Assembly (NCBI GenBank): GCA_022709385.1
Contig: JAKLIX010000005.1
Location: 160,648 to 224,647, forward strand
Source of the DNA: Bacteroidota bacterium
GTDB taxonomy: Bacteria; Bacteroidota; Bacteroidia; Bacteroidales; CAIXZF01
Length of the DNA stretch: 64,000 nt
Direction of reading: 5' to 3'
The position numbers and the translations under genes are program-made. This document shows, piece after piece, positions 1 through 9,483 of this stretch; position 1 is the first letter of the stretch; the number at the start of each line of letters is the position of its first letter. A model generated the notes under the pieces. The model ran no database searches. It had not been told where the DNA came from and was given only the letters and a program-made list of their open reading frames with translations.

Positions 1-960
1 CAGAGCAGGTCATATGCCCTGGTGGTGATCTCCAAATCGGGGACTACGACGGAACCTGCCATCGCCTTCCGTTTACTGAAGAAGCAGCTTGAAGCCAAAC
101 ACGGTAAAGCGGGAGCCCGGGAAAGGATCATCGCCATCACCGACAAATCGCGGGGAGCGTTGAAAAGCCTGGCTGACACGGAGGACTATAAAACCTATGT
201 CATTCCGGATGATGTCGGGGGGAGGTTTTCGGTGCTGAGTCCGGTAGGGTTGCTACCGATTGCCCTGGCCGGGATCAACATCAGGGAATTACTGGAGGGA
301 GCTGCCGCTCAATATGCCATCTGCCATGCCTCTGCGGAGTTCGGGGAGAATCCGGCGGCACTGTATGCAGCCTGCAGGAATCTGTTGTACCGCATGGGCA
401 AACCGGTGGAGGTGCTGGTGAACTATGAACCATCCCTTTTTTACATGGGTGAATGGTGGAAGCAGTTGTTCGGTGAGAGTGAGGGAAAAATGCAGCGGGG
501 GATATTCCCGGCAACTGTCAACTTCACTACCGACCTGCATTCCATGGGGCAATATCTGCAGGACGGGCTGAGAATTCTGTTTGAAACCGTCCTCTCGGTC
601 GCGGAAACCCCTGCCAGGGTTAGCCTGGAGGAGGAACCCAGTAACCTGGACGGGCTTAATTTCCTGGCTGGTACCAGCCTGACGCGCATCAACCACATGG
701 CAGAGACCGGTACCCTGCTGGCCCATGTAGACGGCGGTGTTCCGGTGATGCGCATCACCATCCCCGAACTGAATGCCTTTCATATCGGCGAACTGCTGTA
801 TTTCTTTGAATTTGCATGTGCATTAAGTGCTTATATACTGGAAGTTAACCCCTTTGACCAGCCCGGGGTGGAAGCCTACAAGGCCAATATGTTTGCCCTG
901 CTCGGGAAACCGGGCTATGAAAATGAAGCTGCTGCCATCCGGAAAAGGCTGAACTGGTAG
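1..960 (+). CDS. pgi: Glucose-6-phosphate isomerase, 5'-truncated by window edge
   Basis: Interconverts glucose 6-phosphate and fructose 6-phosphate in the cytosol (glycolysis and gluconeogenesis). The reading frame is open from base 1, so the N-terminus lies outside the window and 319 residues are visible. The SIS-domain phosphate-binding stretch SKSGTTTEP lies close to the window start. The C-terminal part has [16 protein letters not shown] and [12 protein letters not shown], both typical of phosphoglucose isomerases. The short bacterial form of about 445 residues would fit, leaving roughly 125 residues missing. The stop codon directly abuts the ATG of tadA, so the two are probably co-transcribed. 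No sign of damage is visible in the part present. Confidence 0.95.
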   Translation, partial: QSRSYALVVISKSGTTTEPAIAFRLLKKQLEAKHGKAGARERIIAITDKSRGALKSLADTEDYKTYVIPDDVGGRFSVLSPVGLLPIALAGINIRELLEGAAAQYAICHASAEFGENPAALYAACRNLLYRMGKPVEVLVNYEPSLFYMGEWWKQLFGESEGKMQRGIFPATVNFTTDLHSMGQYLQDGLRILFETVLSVAETPARVSLEEEPSNLDGLNFLAGTSLTRINHMAETGTLLAHVDGGVPVMRITIPELNAFHIGELLYFFEFACALSAYILEVNPFDQPGVEAYKANMFALLGKPGYENEAAAIRKRLNW

Positions 961-1404
961 ATGACTGATCAGGAGACTGACATCCGTTTCATGCAACAGG
1001 CCCTGAAGGAGGCCCAGGCTGCTTTCGACAGGGATGAAGTGCCGGTGGGTGCGGTAATCGTTTCCGGCGGCCTCATCATTGCCCGTGCACACAACCTTAC
1101 CGAACAACTGACCGATGTGACCGCCCATGCCGAAATGCAGTGTATCACGGCGGCCTCTGATTACCTTGGCAGCAAATACCTGACGGAATGCACCCTTTAC
1201 GTGACTGTCGAACCCTGTGTGATGTGCGCGGGAGCCGCTAACTGGGCTCAGATCGGGAGAATCGTATTTGGCTGCCGCGATGAAAAAAGAGGTTATTCGC
1301 TCCTGGGCAAAGCTGTCCTTCACCCGGAAACCGTCGTGCAGGAAGGAATCCTGGAAGAAGCATGCCGCCTGCTGATGCAGACCTTCTTCCGACAGAAACG
1401 CTGA
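961..1404 (+). CDS. tadA: tRNA-specific adenosine deaminase
   Basis: Deaminates the wobble adenosine A34 of tRNA-Arg(ACG) to inosine. The 147-residue protein has the cytidine/deoxycytidylate deaminase zinc site: His56-Ala-Glu58, with Glu58 as proton shuttle, and PCVMC, in which Cys86 and Cys89 complete the zinc ligands. Length is normal for TadA. The start codon follows the pgi stop with no gap, which fixes the start and implies translational coupling. A guanine deaminase or another nucleoside deaminase is the alternative, but the N-terminal helix and short length favour TadA. It converges on the DUF2892 gene with only seven bases between stops. Confidence 0.9.
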   Translation: MTDQETDIRFMQQALKEAQAAFDRDEVPVGAVIVSGGLIIARAHNLTEQLTDVTAHAEMQCITAASDYLGSKYLTECTLYVTVEPCVMCAGAANWAQIGRIVFGCRDEKRGYSLLGKAVLHPETVVQEGILEEACRLLMQTFFRQKR

Positions 1405-1411
1405 AAGCTGC

Positions 1412-1624
1412 TCAGGACTTATCCTTCCGTGGACAAGTGCTGATCCCCAGCAGGGTATAAAGACCGCAGAATCCGATGACCCCGGTGATCAGGGAGGCCA
1501 GGGCCAGGATCACGAATACAATGGCCAGGGTTCCTTCGACTACACCCGCGATGACCAGGATACCCAGGATCAGTGCAATCAGTATCCTGATCCACATATC
1601 CGCTTTTCCAATATTCTTTTTCAT
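1412..1624 (-). CDS. Small DUF2892 (YgaP-like) inner membrane protein
   Basis: A 70-residue protein with two hydrophobic helices (about residues 11-30 and 33-52). The conserved start MKKNIGKADMWIR and the C-terminal pattern GFCGLYTLLGISTC are typical of the DUF2892 family, whose function is unknown; in other bacteria the domain is sometimes fused to rhodanese. Two cysteines near the C-terminus (in GFCGLY and STC) could be redox-active, but this is inference. Its 5' region carries a 78-bp element nearly identical to one upstream of the ferritin gene, at the same distance from the start codon, suggesting shared control. Confidence 0.8.
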   Translation of the reverse strand: MKKNIGKADMWIRILIALILGILVIAGVVEGTLAIVFVILALASLITGVIGFCGLYTLLGISTCPRKDKS

Positions 1625-1652
1625 TTGTATATAATTTAAATCTAAATAATTA

Positions 1653-1730
1653 CATGCCTGCCCCGCTTCATGCGGGAAAATGTCCGGTTTATTATCATTG
1701 CCGCTTGGTGTTTGCCAAACACGAACATTT
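1653..1730 (-). promoter_or_regulatory. Conserved 78-bp 5' element, copy 1 (upstream of DUF2892 gene)
   Basis: About five in six positions agree with a 78-bp stretch upstream of the ferritin gene. On the minus strand it holds, in order, AAATGTTCGTG, a palindrome GTGTTTGGCAAACAC, ACCAAGCGG, GGACATT, a small hairpin CCCGC-ATGAA-GCGGG and CAGGCATG. The hairpin ends 37 nt before the start codon, against 36 nt in the other copy. Equal length, order and spacing in front of two unrelated genes points to a shared operator, promoter or 5' UTR element. I do not recognise the regulator. Confidence 0.65.
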
Positions 1731-1791
1731 TAAACATGTATCCTTTACCGGGAATATAACAATCAACCCCCGTTAATGTTGCAGCTTTCCC

Positions 1792-1799
1792 TAACTTTG
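1792..1799 (+). promoter_or_regulatory. Candidate -7 box for the first DUF3857 gene
   Basis: TAACTTTG matches the Bacteroidetes -7 pattern TAnnTTTG and lies 45 nt before the start codon. No TTG at the usual distance upstream is seen, so this is only half a promoter. Confidence 0.35.
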
Positions 1800-1844
1800 C
1801 CTTTCCAATTGTATTCAAGTGCAACAATCAACCTATCCTGATTA

Positions 1845-3794
1845 ATGAAAAATCTCCTTCTCACCACCGGCTTCATCCTCCTGCTCAGATCGACATTGAT
1901 GGCCGGTCCTGTCGAAGACCTGATTAAAAATTCAGGCAATGCGGCCGATTATCCGGATGCCGCAAGCCTTGTCCTTTTCGACAGTACCCGCGTTGAGGTG
2001 ATGGAAACCGGCCTGGGCTACTTTCACACCAGGCGGCTTTACAAGGTGCTGACTGCGGCGGGAGCCCTGGACCTTTCGGTGGTACGTTACGATTATGACC
2101 CCTTGTCGGCCATGGCTGAGATTAAAGCAGTCATTATTTACAGGCAGGACGGTTCAAGTGTCGCACTCGATCCTTCAAAAGTCATGGACTATCCCGCCCC
2201 TGCCCGTGCCATCTACTGGGGCGCCCGGGAGGTGATGCTGGAAGTGGGACGACTGGAACCCGGCGATGCCGTGGAAATACGTCTTTTCAAGAAAGGATTT
2301 ACATACGCCTTGCTGCAAACAGACGATGATGAAAGATTCATTCCCCCGATGCGGGGCCACTTTTACGATATCGTACCCTTCTGGAACGACCAGCCCGTGC
2401 TGGAAAAAGTCTACCAGATCAGCCTGCCCGCTTCCAAACAGGTGACCTACAAGGTTTATAACGGCACAATGGAAGTGGACGAAAAGATAAGCGACCGTTT
2501 CCGGCAGTACACCTTCACGGCCCGAAACCTCATGCCGCTGAAGTCAGAACCTTCCATGGCTGACAGGTCCGACGTAGCCCTGAAGATGATCCTCACCACC
2601 AGTCCCGACTGGGAGTCAAAATCGACCTGGTTTTTCAGGGTGAACGAAGATTACGGCAGTTTCCATTCCACTGAAGCGATCAAATTGAAAGTCAATGACA
2701 TTCTCAGAGGCGCCGTGGACGAAACCGACAGCATCTCACGGCTGACCCACTGGTGTGCCGACGAGATCCGCTATTCCGGGATTTCCATGGGAAAAGGCGA
2801 AGGATATACCCTGCATACCGGCGACATGACTTTTACCGACAGGGCCGGGGTTTGTAAGGACAAAGCCGGCATGCTGATCACCATGCTCCGGGCGGCCGGT
2901 TTTGAATCCTATCCGGCCATGACCATGGCAGGAAGCCGGATCGAAAATATCCCCGCCGACCATTTTAACCACTGTGTAACCGTGGTCAAAAGAAGAGACG
3001 GCCGCTACGAACTGCTCGATCCCACCTGGGTGCCCTTCCTGCGCGAGCTCTGGAGCAGTGCGGAACAACAACAAAACTACCTGATGGGATTGCCAGAGGG
3101 GGCCAGCCTGATGGAAACCCCGGTATCCCCTCCGGAAAACCACTGGCTGAAAATGCATGCCGTTTCGGAACTCGCAACAGACGGAAGCCTGAAAGGAAGC
3201 ATCTCGATCAAAGCCGAAGGACAGACCGATGCGGCCATCCGCCGGATGTTCACAGGACAATACCGCTCAAAGTGGAAACAACAAATTGAAAAAGAATTAC
3301 TTAAAATTCACCCCGCCGCAATTTTACTGGACTACGACATGCAGGAGCCCTATCACTATTCCGAAGGTCCCTTCCATCTGGAAATCCGTTTTATGATCCC
3401 AGGGTTTGCGCTTATCACTGATAAGGAGATCATCATGAAACATCTGCTTACTCCCGACTTTTTCCGGAATGCGCAGGCTCATCTGAATATTTCCACTGCA
3501 CCGAAAGAAAGGAAATACCCCTTCCGCGACCGTTGCTCCCGCCTGACCGCACTGGATCAGACCATCAGGCTTCCGTTCAGGGTGGCAGCTGCCGATATCC
3601 CCGTCCCTGAAGCGGTGAACGGAACGCTTGTAAGCTGGCAGGGCAGCATCAAGGCAAAGGGCAATGAGTTGGTTATGAAACAAAATGCATCTTACGGTCA
3701 AAGGATCTATGCACCGGAGCACTGGCCGGATTTCAGACAGGCAGTAATCAACCAGAAAGAGATGGACGGCTGGATCGTTTTAACAAGGTTGTGA
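1845..3794 (+). CDS. DUF3857 and transglutaminase-like secreted protein
   Basis: A 649-residue protein with a signal peptide (about residues 1-20), an N-terminal DUF3857 domain (roughly 50-240) and a transglutaminase-like core (roughly 280-400). The papain-like triad is intact: Cys337 in AGVCKDKAGM, His373 or His376 in DHFNHC, and Asp392 in LLDPTW. Known of the family: DUF3857-transglutaminase proteins are common periplasmic or surface proteins of Bacteroidetes with no established substrate; crosslinking or amidase/peptidase activity is possible. A second DUF3857 gene follows 117 bp downstream on the same strand but has lost the triad, so the two may work as an active/inactive pair (inference). 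Confidence 0.85.
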   Translation: MKNLLLTTGFILLLRSTLMAGPVEDLIKNSGNAADYPDAASLVLFDSTRVEVMETGLGYFHTRRLYKVLTAAGALDLSVVRYDYDPLSAMAEIKAVIIYRQDGSSVALDPSKVMDYPAPARAIYWGAREVMLEVGRLEPGDAVEIRLFKKGFTYALLQTDDDERFIPPMRGHFYDIVPFWNDQPVLEKVYQISLPASKQVTYKVYNGTMEVDEKISDRFRQYTFTARNLMPLKSEPSMADRSDVALKMILTTSPDWESKSTWFFRVNEDYGSFHSTEAIKLKVNDILRGAVDETDSISRLTHWCADEIRYSGISMGKGEGYTLHTGDMTFTDRAGVCKDKAGMLITMLRAAGFESYPAMTMAGSRIENIPADHFNHCVTVVKRRDGRYELLDPTWVPFLRELWSSAEQQQNYLMGLPEGASLMETPVSPPENHWLKMHAVSELATDGSLKGSISIKAEGQTDAAIRRMFTGQYRSKWKQQIEKELLKIHPAAILLDYDMQEPYHYSEGPFHLEIRFMIPGFALITDKEIIMKHLLTPDFFRNAQAHLNISTAPKERKYPFRDRCSRLTALDQTIRLPFRVAAADIPVPEAVNGTLVSWQGSIKAKGNELVMKQNASYGQRIYAPEHWPDFRQAVINQKEMDGWIVLTRL

Positions 3795-3911
3795 CAGGAG
3801 TCCCCCCGCAATCAGCTTTCACCGGGATATCCGGCAATCGAATGCCAGGCTGATAACATCAAGCATTTTATTATAAATGGAAATCTGTTTACACTTTTTT
3901 ATTAACTGCAT

Positions 3912-5750
3912 ATGAATAAATTCCGGTTTTATTTAATGGTTTTGCTGGCAGGGATGATGCTCCACGCCAGTATCCCTGTATTGGCAGACGACACAGCCGA
4001 CGCAGTTTTTGAGCGGGTATTCAAAAAGTACACCCTGCTGGACGACGGCAGTGTGGAATTTCGCCACCGCAAAGAAGTGAAGCTGTTAAGTCATTTCGCT
4101 TTCCACCGTTTATACGGGGAAACCTTTATTGTTTACAATCCCGGGTTCCAGAAACTCACCATTAACGAAGCCCATACAGTAATGGCCGACGGGAAAGAGC
4201 TCATCACTCCGCCGAATGCCTTTAACGAGGTGTTGCCGAGAATGGCCGAAAATGCTGCCTTCGCAAACGGTCTGCGGGAAATGGTGGTAACCCATACCGG
4301 GCTTGAAGTGGGTGCCACCATTGTACTTGACTACACCCTTGTAAGCCGGCGGGGACTCATTCCCTTCTTTATGGGCAGCGAAATCCTTGCCGAACACAGT
4401 CCCGTTAAAGACCTGGAGTTCATCATCGAAGTACCCGAAAAGACCAGCCTGAATTTCCGTCTCTACCATGCAAGCGCCGTGTCAGATCTTAGAAGGGAAG
4501 GCGGTCAGAAGACCTATACCTGGAGGTTCAGCAACCTCCCGGCCCTGCAATCCGAAGTGATGCAGCCTGATCCTGCGGCTTATGCACCCTGTATTTGTTT
4601 CTCCACCTCCTCCGCCTTACACCAGGTTCTGGCGCCATTCATGCTGCAGCAGGCCTTCCCCCATCCGGCCGATGATCAGATAAAACAGTATGTCGACAGG
4701 GTGAACAATCAGGCCCTGTCGCCCCTGCAAAAAGCGCTCAACCTGCAGGAAAAGATCATCACGGAATTCCGGCTTTTCAGGATTCCTTTGCCTTTGCTTG
4801 ACTACCAGGTAAGGCCCTCCTGGGAAGTTTTCCGCAGTGCCGGGGGTACCGATATCGAGAAAGCTTTGCTGCTGATGGCTTTCCTCGAACTCGCAGGCAT
4901 CCGCACGACACTTGCAGCGCAATTCCCGGCGTATTATGACCCGGGAATGGGCAATCTCAGCATCATCAGCCAGTATTGCGTACTGGCGAACATCCCCGGT
5001 GAAGATCCGGTACTCTTATCCGTTAAAGAAACCCACGACCAGGACTTGCTGTACACCCATCCGGGCGGTGCCTGGCTCAGCCTCGATCCGAAAGCCGGTC
5101 CCCAGGCCCTGGCTCCGAAAGATCCAGGAGCTTCCATCAGCCTGGACGGAAGGTTCGAACTTTTTGCCGACCACAGCATGGAAGGCTCCCTCAGCCTTTC
5201 CGCCGGCGGGAAGATGAATCCCCGTCTTGCCATAAGCCTCAATCCAAAGGCCGCAATCAAAGGGATCAAGGGCTTTGTGACTTCTTCCGACCTGAAAGAC
5301 ATCACCACTACCCGGCTTACAGCTCAGATCAGCGAGACGAAAGCACTGACGGGAAGCAGTAAAAAGTTGTCACCCAAAGCAGAAACCCTTGTGATGGAAT
5401 GGCCTTATCTGGAAAAAGGCATGGCATCCTGGTCACCCGAAGAATTTTTCAGCGAAAGAAAAAGTCCTGTATTTCAGCCCCTTGATCTTAGCGAATCCTA
5501 TCAATATTCGCTTACCCTTCCTGAAGGCAGCATGCTGCTTAATCCGGTAGAACGCACCGTTCTGACGAACGAGGCGGGCAAAGTGGTCATCGAATGTAAA
5601 CAAAAGGGAAACAAAGTATCCTTCAGGAAGGAAATCACCCTGAAACAGAAGGTGTACAATGATAACCAGGAATCATATTATGCCGGGCTCCGCCAGCTTA
5701 TAGGCCTCTGGCAGAGTCCGCAGCACAGGCAAAGCCTGATCCGGCCCTGA
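3912..5750 (+). CDS. DUF3857 protein with degenerate transglutaminase core
   Basis: A 612-residue protein with a signal peptide ending near ...SIPVLA, a DUF3857 domain (about 40-220) and a transglutaminase-like fold (about 250-400) aligned by eye with its upstream neighbour. The stretch that holds the catalytic Cys in the neighbour reads AGGTDIEKA here, giving Thr313/Asp314 in place of Val-Cys. NHCVTVV becomes QYCVLAN (His to Tyr) and LLDPTW becomes LLSVKE (Asp to Ser). All three triad residues are therefore gone while the surrounding helices remain. This looks like a structural or ligand-binding pseudo-enzyme. It converges on dnaG with five bases between stops. Confidence 0.8.
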   Translation: MNKFRFYLMVLLAGMMLHASIPVLADDTADAVFERVFKKYTLLDDGSVEFRHRKEVKLLSHFAFHRLYGETFIVYNPGFQKLTINEAHTVMADGKELITPPNAFNEVLPRMAENAAFANGLREMVVTHTGLEVGATIVLDYTLVSRRGLIPFFMGSEILAEHSPVKDLEFIIEVPEKTSLNFRLYHASAVSDLRREGGQKTYTWRFSNLPALQSEVMQPDPAAYAPCICFSTSSALHQVLAPFMLQQAFPHPADDQIKQYVDRVNNQALSPLQKALNLQEKIITEFRLFRIPLPLLDYQVRPSWEVFRSAGGTDIEKALLLMAFLELAGIRTTLAAQFPAYYDPGMGNLSIISQYCVLANIPGEDPVLLSVKETHDQDLLYTHPGGAWLSLDPKAGPQALAPKDPGASISLDGRFELFADHSMEGSLSLSAGGKMNPRLAISLNPKAAIKGIKGFVTSSDLKDITTTRLTAQISETKALTGSSKKLSPKAETLVMEWPYLEKGMASWSPEEFFSERKSPVFQPLDLSESYQYSLTLPEGSMLLNPVERTVLTNEAGKVVIECKQKGNKVSFRKEITLKQKVYNDNQESYYAGLRQLIGLWQSPQHRQSLIRP

Positions 5751-5755
5751 GCCTT

Positions 5756-7702
5756 TCAGCGGGTAACGATACGGCCCAGCTTTTCGCTGATGCGCTTCTT
5801 TACCTGCGACAGGCGCTGCTGCTGCTGCAACAGTTCAATCACCCCTTCTTCATCATCCATCTGCCTGATCCTTCGCTGATTGCCTGACATCATTTTCTCT
5901 ACCTGACGGAGTTTGAACGACAATACGGAAGAGGTGACCGCATCCGCAAGCACCTGCTTCTCGGTAAGCACACTGATATGCTTTTTCTCAAACCAGTTCT
6001 TGCTCAGCAAATAAGGACTGCTGACCATATCTACGGCAAGTTGTGCGATCTTGCCGTCGGTATGATTGAAAAAAACCTGTTCATCGGGCAGTTTTCCTTC
6101 CCGGTAAGCGGCGACAAACTCGTCGAAAACCTGCTGAAACAGGATGTTTGAAAAGCGGATGTCATCCTTCAGCAGGTCCTGAATGATGAATTCTCCCACT
6201 TTCACCTGGATCTGCCGGCTCTCATCCTCCATGTCCTGAATGATGATTTCCTCCCCGCTGTAATTGATCAGCAGCCGGATGATATCTTTTTCCTGGTACT
6301 CCGACTCCGAGGTGGTAAGACTTTCCTGAGGCACCGGCAGCGGGGGCGGCTCAGGAAGTCCTGCGGCTGCATCCCCGCTTAACGCATGCTTTTTATTGAA
6401 CTGTTGCCTGGCAATTTTATTGATCTCGTTTGCAAGTGCCTGTTCGGGGATGTTCATCAGACTGCTGCACTCACGCAGATAGATATTTTTCTGGATCTGG
6501 TCGGGAATCAGGGCGATACTCTGGACGATTTCCCTGGTCAGTTGTGCCCTACGGATGGGATCTTCCCGGGCTTCCTCGTACAATAATTTGGTTTTAAAGA
6601 GGATAAAGTTTTTCGCTTCATTCTGAAGGAAGGCTTCCACCACCGATTGGCGGTTGTTTCTGACGAAAGAATCGGGATCTTCACCGGAGGGGAAAAGGAC
6701 GATTTTAACCTGCAGGCCTTCTTCCAGTATCATGTCAATCCCGCGGAAAGAAGCCCTGATCCCGGCTTCATCGCCGTCGTAAAGGATGGTGACATTGGGA
6801 GTGAAACGTTTGATCAGTTTGATCTGGTCTGTGGTGAGAGAGGTTCCGGATGAAGCCACCACGTTCAGGAAGCCGGCCTGGTGGAGGGAGATCACGTCGG
6901 TATAGCCTTCCACCAGGTAACATTCGTTTTTGGACAGGATGGCATTTCTTGACTGGTAGAGCCCGTAAAGGCCTGCTCCTTTGTGATAAATATCGCTTTC
7001 GGGCGAATTGATATACTTGGCCCATTTGCTGCCACTGCCCATGATCCTGCCGCCAAAAGCGATGACCCTGCCCGACAGGCTGTGCACCGGAAAGATGATC
7101 CTGTCGCGGAAACGGTCTACCGCCTTGCCGTCGCGCACAATGCTGAGCCCGGTTTTCTCCAGGTAGCTAAGCTGATAACCGTCTTTCAGTGCGGCACGGG
7201 TGAATGCATCCGCTTCGTCGGGGCAGTATCCGAGCTCGAACTGTTTGATAACATCCGTTGAAAAGCCCCTTTCACGAAGGTAGGCAAGCCCGATCGTCCT
7301 CCCTTTTTCCGAGTGATGGAGCATTTCCATAAAAAACTTTGCCGCATAGGCCGTGACCGCCAGCAGGCTTTCCCTTTCATCCCTGGCCAGCTCCTGTTCC
7401 GGGCTAAGTGTTTGTTCCTCAATCTCAATTTGATAACGGGCAGCCAGCATTTTCAATGCCTCCACATAGCTCACCTTGTCGTGTTCCATAATGAACTTCA
7501 GGGCATTGCCACCGATACCGCATCCGAAGCACTTAAACAGGTTTTTCGCCGGTGAAACCGTGAACGACGGGGTCTTCTCATGATGGAAGGGACAGAGCCC
7601 GATCAGGTTGACGCCCCGTTTTTTCAGGCTTACGTAATCACCGACGACTTCCTCTATCCGGGCCGCTTCTAAGATACTTTGTATGGTATGGGGAGGGATC
7701 AT
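5756..7702 (-). CDS. dnaG: DNA primase
   Basis: Synthesises RNA primers for replication with the DnaB helicase. The 648-residue protein starts MIPPHTIQS and has the CHC2 zinc ribbon (Cys37, His40, Cys58, Cys61), a catalytic core, and a TOPRIM domain with VEGYTD and the acidic ILYDGDEAG. The C-terminal part (helicase-binding) is less conserved. An upstream in-frame ATG at 7921 would give 73 extra residues inside the preceding gene with no DnaG character, so 7702 is preferred. The gene begins 10 nt after the stop of a beta-propeller lipoprotein gene on the same strand and may be co-transcribed with it. It is not in the common rpsU-dnaG-rpoD arrangement. Confidence 0.96.
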   Translation of the reverse strand: MIPPHTIQSILEAARIEEVVGDYVSLKKRGVNLIGLCPFHHEKTPSFTVSPAKNLFKCFGCGIGGNALKFIMEHDKVSYVEALKMLAARYQIEIEEQTLSPEQELARDERESLLAVTAYAAKFFMEMLHHSEKGRTIGLAYLRERGFSTDVIKQFELGYCPDEADAFTRAALKDGYQLSYLEKTGLSIVRDGKAVDRFRDRIIFPVHSLSGRVIAFGGRIMGSGSKWAKYINSPESDIYHKGAGLYGLYQSRNAILSKNECYLVEGYTDVISLHQAGFLNVVASSGTSLTTDQIKLIKRFTPNVTILYDGDEAGIRASFRGIDMILEEGLQVKIVLFPSGEDPDSFVRNNRQSVVEAFLQNEAKNFILFKTKLLYEEAREDPIRRAQLTREIVQSIALIPDQIQKNIYLRECSSLMNIPEQALANEINKIARQQFNKKHALSGDAAAGLPEPPPLPVPQESLTTSESEYQEKDIIRLLINYSGEEIIIQDMEDESRQIQVKVGEFIIQDLLKDDIRFSNILFQQVFDEFVAAYREGKLPDEQVFFNHTDGKIAQLAVDMVSSPYLLSKNWFEKKHISVLTEKQVLADAVTSSVLSFKLRQVEKMMSGNQRRIRQMDDEEGVIELLQQQQRLSQVKKRISEKLGRIVTR

Positions 7703-7712
7703 GGGGAAAAGC

Positions 7713-8717
7713 CTACTTGTAAGCAAGCACAATACCCGTCCCGCTTTTGGTGTATCCTGCCGCATATCCCCTGGATGCACCGAGCATGTGGATCTCCAGC
7801 AGGGTGGCGTTAACATGGCTGTTTTCGCTGGTCCAGGAGATGCCGCCGTCACGGGTTCTGAAAATTTTTCCGTTCTCCCCTGCCATCCAGCCATCCTGAA
7901 GACCGGTGAAACAGATATCATTGATATCGGAATAGGTCAGGGTGCCTGCGCCAGTCCATTCCGCCCCCCCATCACCGCTTTTCAGCCAGGTACCATTCTC
8001 ACCCACGGCATATCCCTGGCTGCTCCCGTTGAAGAACACCTTCCGCAGGTGGGCCGTGGTGGATGAATTGCAGTTTAACCAGGTATTGCCATAATCAGAG
8101 GTGCGGATGATCTGTCCGTTCAATCCGCAGGCCCACCCGAGGCTGTCTCTGAAATAAACCCCCAGCAGGACCTGTCCGGTAGCTGACTCCCGCCTGATCC
8201 AGTTCTGTCCGCCATCACCGCTGTAATAAATAAGTGAAAGCGTATCGGATTCAGGATTGCCCACAATCCATGCCCTCTGGCCCTCCCAGAACATAGAACG
8301 CAGACTGGTTGCAGTATTCAGATTGACAGTACTCCAGTTTGCTCCGCCATCGTCAGATTTCAGCAGCAAACCCTGGCTTCCGCATATCCATGCAGTCAGC
8401 GGATTGCTGAACCTGACACAAAAGAGTTGTTTTCCGGGCCAGGGATACTGAATATTCCAATGCTTTCCGCCATCCGTGGTGACGGCCAGCATGCCGGAAT
8501 CACCCACACAGATTCCGTGGAGGCTGTCGGTAAAAGCCATTGAATTGACCGGGACCCCGGACTGCATGGCTGTAAGCTGCTGCCATTCCGGTTCCGGACC
8601 GGCAGGCTGGGGATCATGGTATTTATCCTTGTTACAGGAGGATGCGATCAGAAAAACAGTTAGAAAATAAACTCCGGTCAGCAAGCTTCTCAGGAGGAAG
8701 GCAGAAATTTGATACAT
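7713..8717 (-). CDS. Beta-propeller lipoprotein with BNR/Ycf48-like repeats
   Basis: A 334-residue exported protein. The N-terminus is a lipoprotein signal with the lipobox IASSC (Cys28 becomes the lipidated residue). The rest is a series of repeats with S-x-D-G-G-x-x-W motifs (TDGGKHW, SDDGGANW, SGDGGQNW, SGDGGAEW, TRDGGISW), the signature of BNR or Ycf48-like propellers. Photosystem assembly is not relevant in this organism, and the likely role is binding of glycans or proteins at the cell surface. The start at 8717 is chosen because the upstream extension lacks signal-peptide character. It lies just upstream of dnaG and shares the intergenic region with a divergent membrane protein. Confidence 0.8.
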   Translation of the reverse strand: MYQISAFLLRSLLTGVYFLTVFLIASSCNKDKYHDPQPAGPEPEWQQLTAMQSGVPVNSMAFTDSLHGICVGDSGMLAVTTDGGKHWNIQYPWPGKQLFCVRFSNPLTAWICGSQGLLLKSDDGGANWSTVNLNTATSLRSMFWEGQRAWIVGNPESDTLSLIYYSGDGGQNWIRRESATGQVLLGVYFRDSLGWACGLNGQIIRTSDYGNTWLNCNSSTTAHLRKVFFNGSSQGYAVGENGTWLKSGDGGAEWTGAGTLTYSDINDICFTGLQDGWMAGENGKIFRTRDGGISWTSENSHVNATLLEIHMLGASRGYAAGYTKSGTGIVLAYK

Positions 8718-8810
8718 AATTCTGAATTTCAATATATTGGATCGTAACACGGCCAACAGGCCTGCAAAGACAAAAGTAACACAGTTCAAGGAACAGGGAG
8801 TCCGGCCGGA

Positions 8811-8842
8811 TTGCGAGTTATTCACAAAAAAGATTACCTTCG
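8811..8842 (+). promoter_or_regulatory. Candidate promoter for the 8865 membrane protein
   Basis: TTG, 21 nt, then TACCTTCG, one base off the TAnnTTTG consensus, about 20 nt before the ATG. A minus-strand TACTTTTG at 8771-8778 may serve the divergent lipoprotein gene, though without a clear -33 element. Confidence 0.4.
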
Positions 8843-8864
8843 TGAAAAATTATACGCAGGTAGT

Positions 8865-9344
8865 ATGTTACTATCGATAATCTCCTTATCCGACGGCGGC
8901 AATATTGTCATCGTGATCCTGACCATCGCCTGGATCCTCTATTCTTTTTACCGTAAATCACAGAAGGTCAAGGCTTCCAGGCCGGGACAAGCGCCCGGAG
9001 ATGCGCCATTGCCAGCTGAGCCGGAGGAAGGCAGGGGCCTGGGAGAATGGTTTGAGGAAGTCATTCTGGGTGAAGAATTTACAGAAAAGAAGTCCGTACC
9101 CCGGGCGCAAGCGGCCCCGGCCTCATCCGCCACCGCTGAGTTGCGCAAAGCCCCGGAAGAAGTGCCTTTCCTGATGAATGAACTCATGATGTACCGCGGT
9201 GGAGAATATGCCCCCTTGGAAGAAAAACCTGCCCCCGTCATCATCCTTGAGGAAGAGGAAGAAAGCAGCCCCGGCATCATGGAAGATTTTGACATCCGCA
9301 AGGCAGTTGTCTTTTCTGAAATTCTGAAACGTCCCTACGCCTGA
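8865..9344 (+). CDS. Single-pass membrane protein with acidic cytoplasmic tail
   Basis: Not a recognised family. The 159-residue product has one transmembrane helix near the N-terminus (about residues 12-30, NIVIVILTIAWILYSFY), a positively charged stop-transfer segment (RKSQKVK), and a long low-complexity tail rich in Ala, Pro and Glu, with runs such as ILEEEEESS. Positive-inside logic places the tail in the cytoplasm. The ATG at 8865 is preferred over an in-frame start at 8811 because the extra residues overlap the likely promoter. It is divergent from the propeller lipoprotein and upstream of the TonB-receptor operon, and it may be a small scaffold protein. Function unknown. Confidence 0.6.
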   Translation: MLLSIISLSDGGNIVIVILTIAWILYSFYRKSQKVKASRPGQAPGDAPLPAEPEEGRGLGEWFEEVILGEEFTEKKSVPRAQAAPASSATAELRKAPEEVPFLMNELMMYRGGEYAPLEEKPAPVIILEEEEESSPGIMEDFDIRKAVVFSEILKRPYA

Positions 9345-9402
9345 AAACCTGAATTACGGCATCGTTCCTTCATCCAAAAAATTGGGGCTTTCATCTATTT
9401 TT

Positions 9403-9436
9403 TTTGGATTAATGCTGAAAATTCTTTTTACCTTTA
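9403..9436 (+). promoter_or_regulatory. Candidate promoter of the TonB receptor operon
   Basis: TTTG, 22 nt, then TACCTTTA, one base off the Bacteroidetes -7 consensus; predicted start of transcription about 40 nt before the receptor ATG. Confidence 0.4.
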
Positions 9437-9483
9437 CCCGCTTTTTCAGGCGAAATTCAGATTTAACAACTAATATACTGTTT

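Noticed and set aside
281..783. Open frames on the minus strand inside pgi, and many similar ones inside other genes
   Set aside because: They are antisense or out-of-frame shadows of clearly recognised genes with no family character of their own.
7703..7921. Longer dnaG start with 73 extra residues
   Set aside because: The extension lies inside the upstream lipoprotein gene and lacks DnaG character; the family N-terminus begins at 7702.
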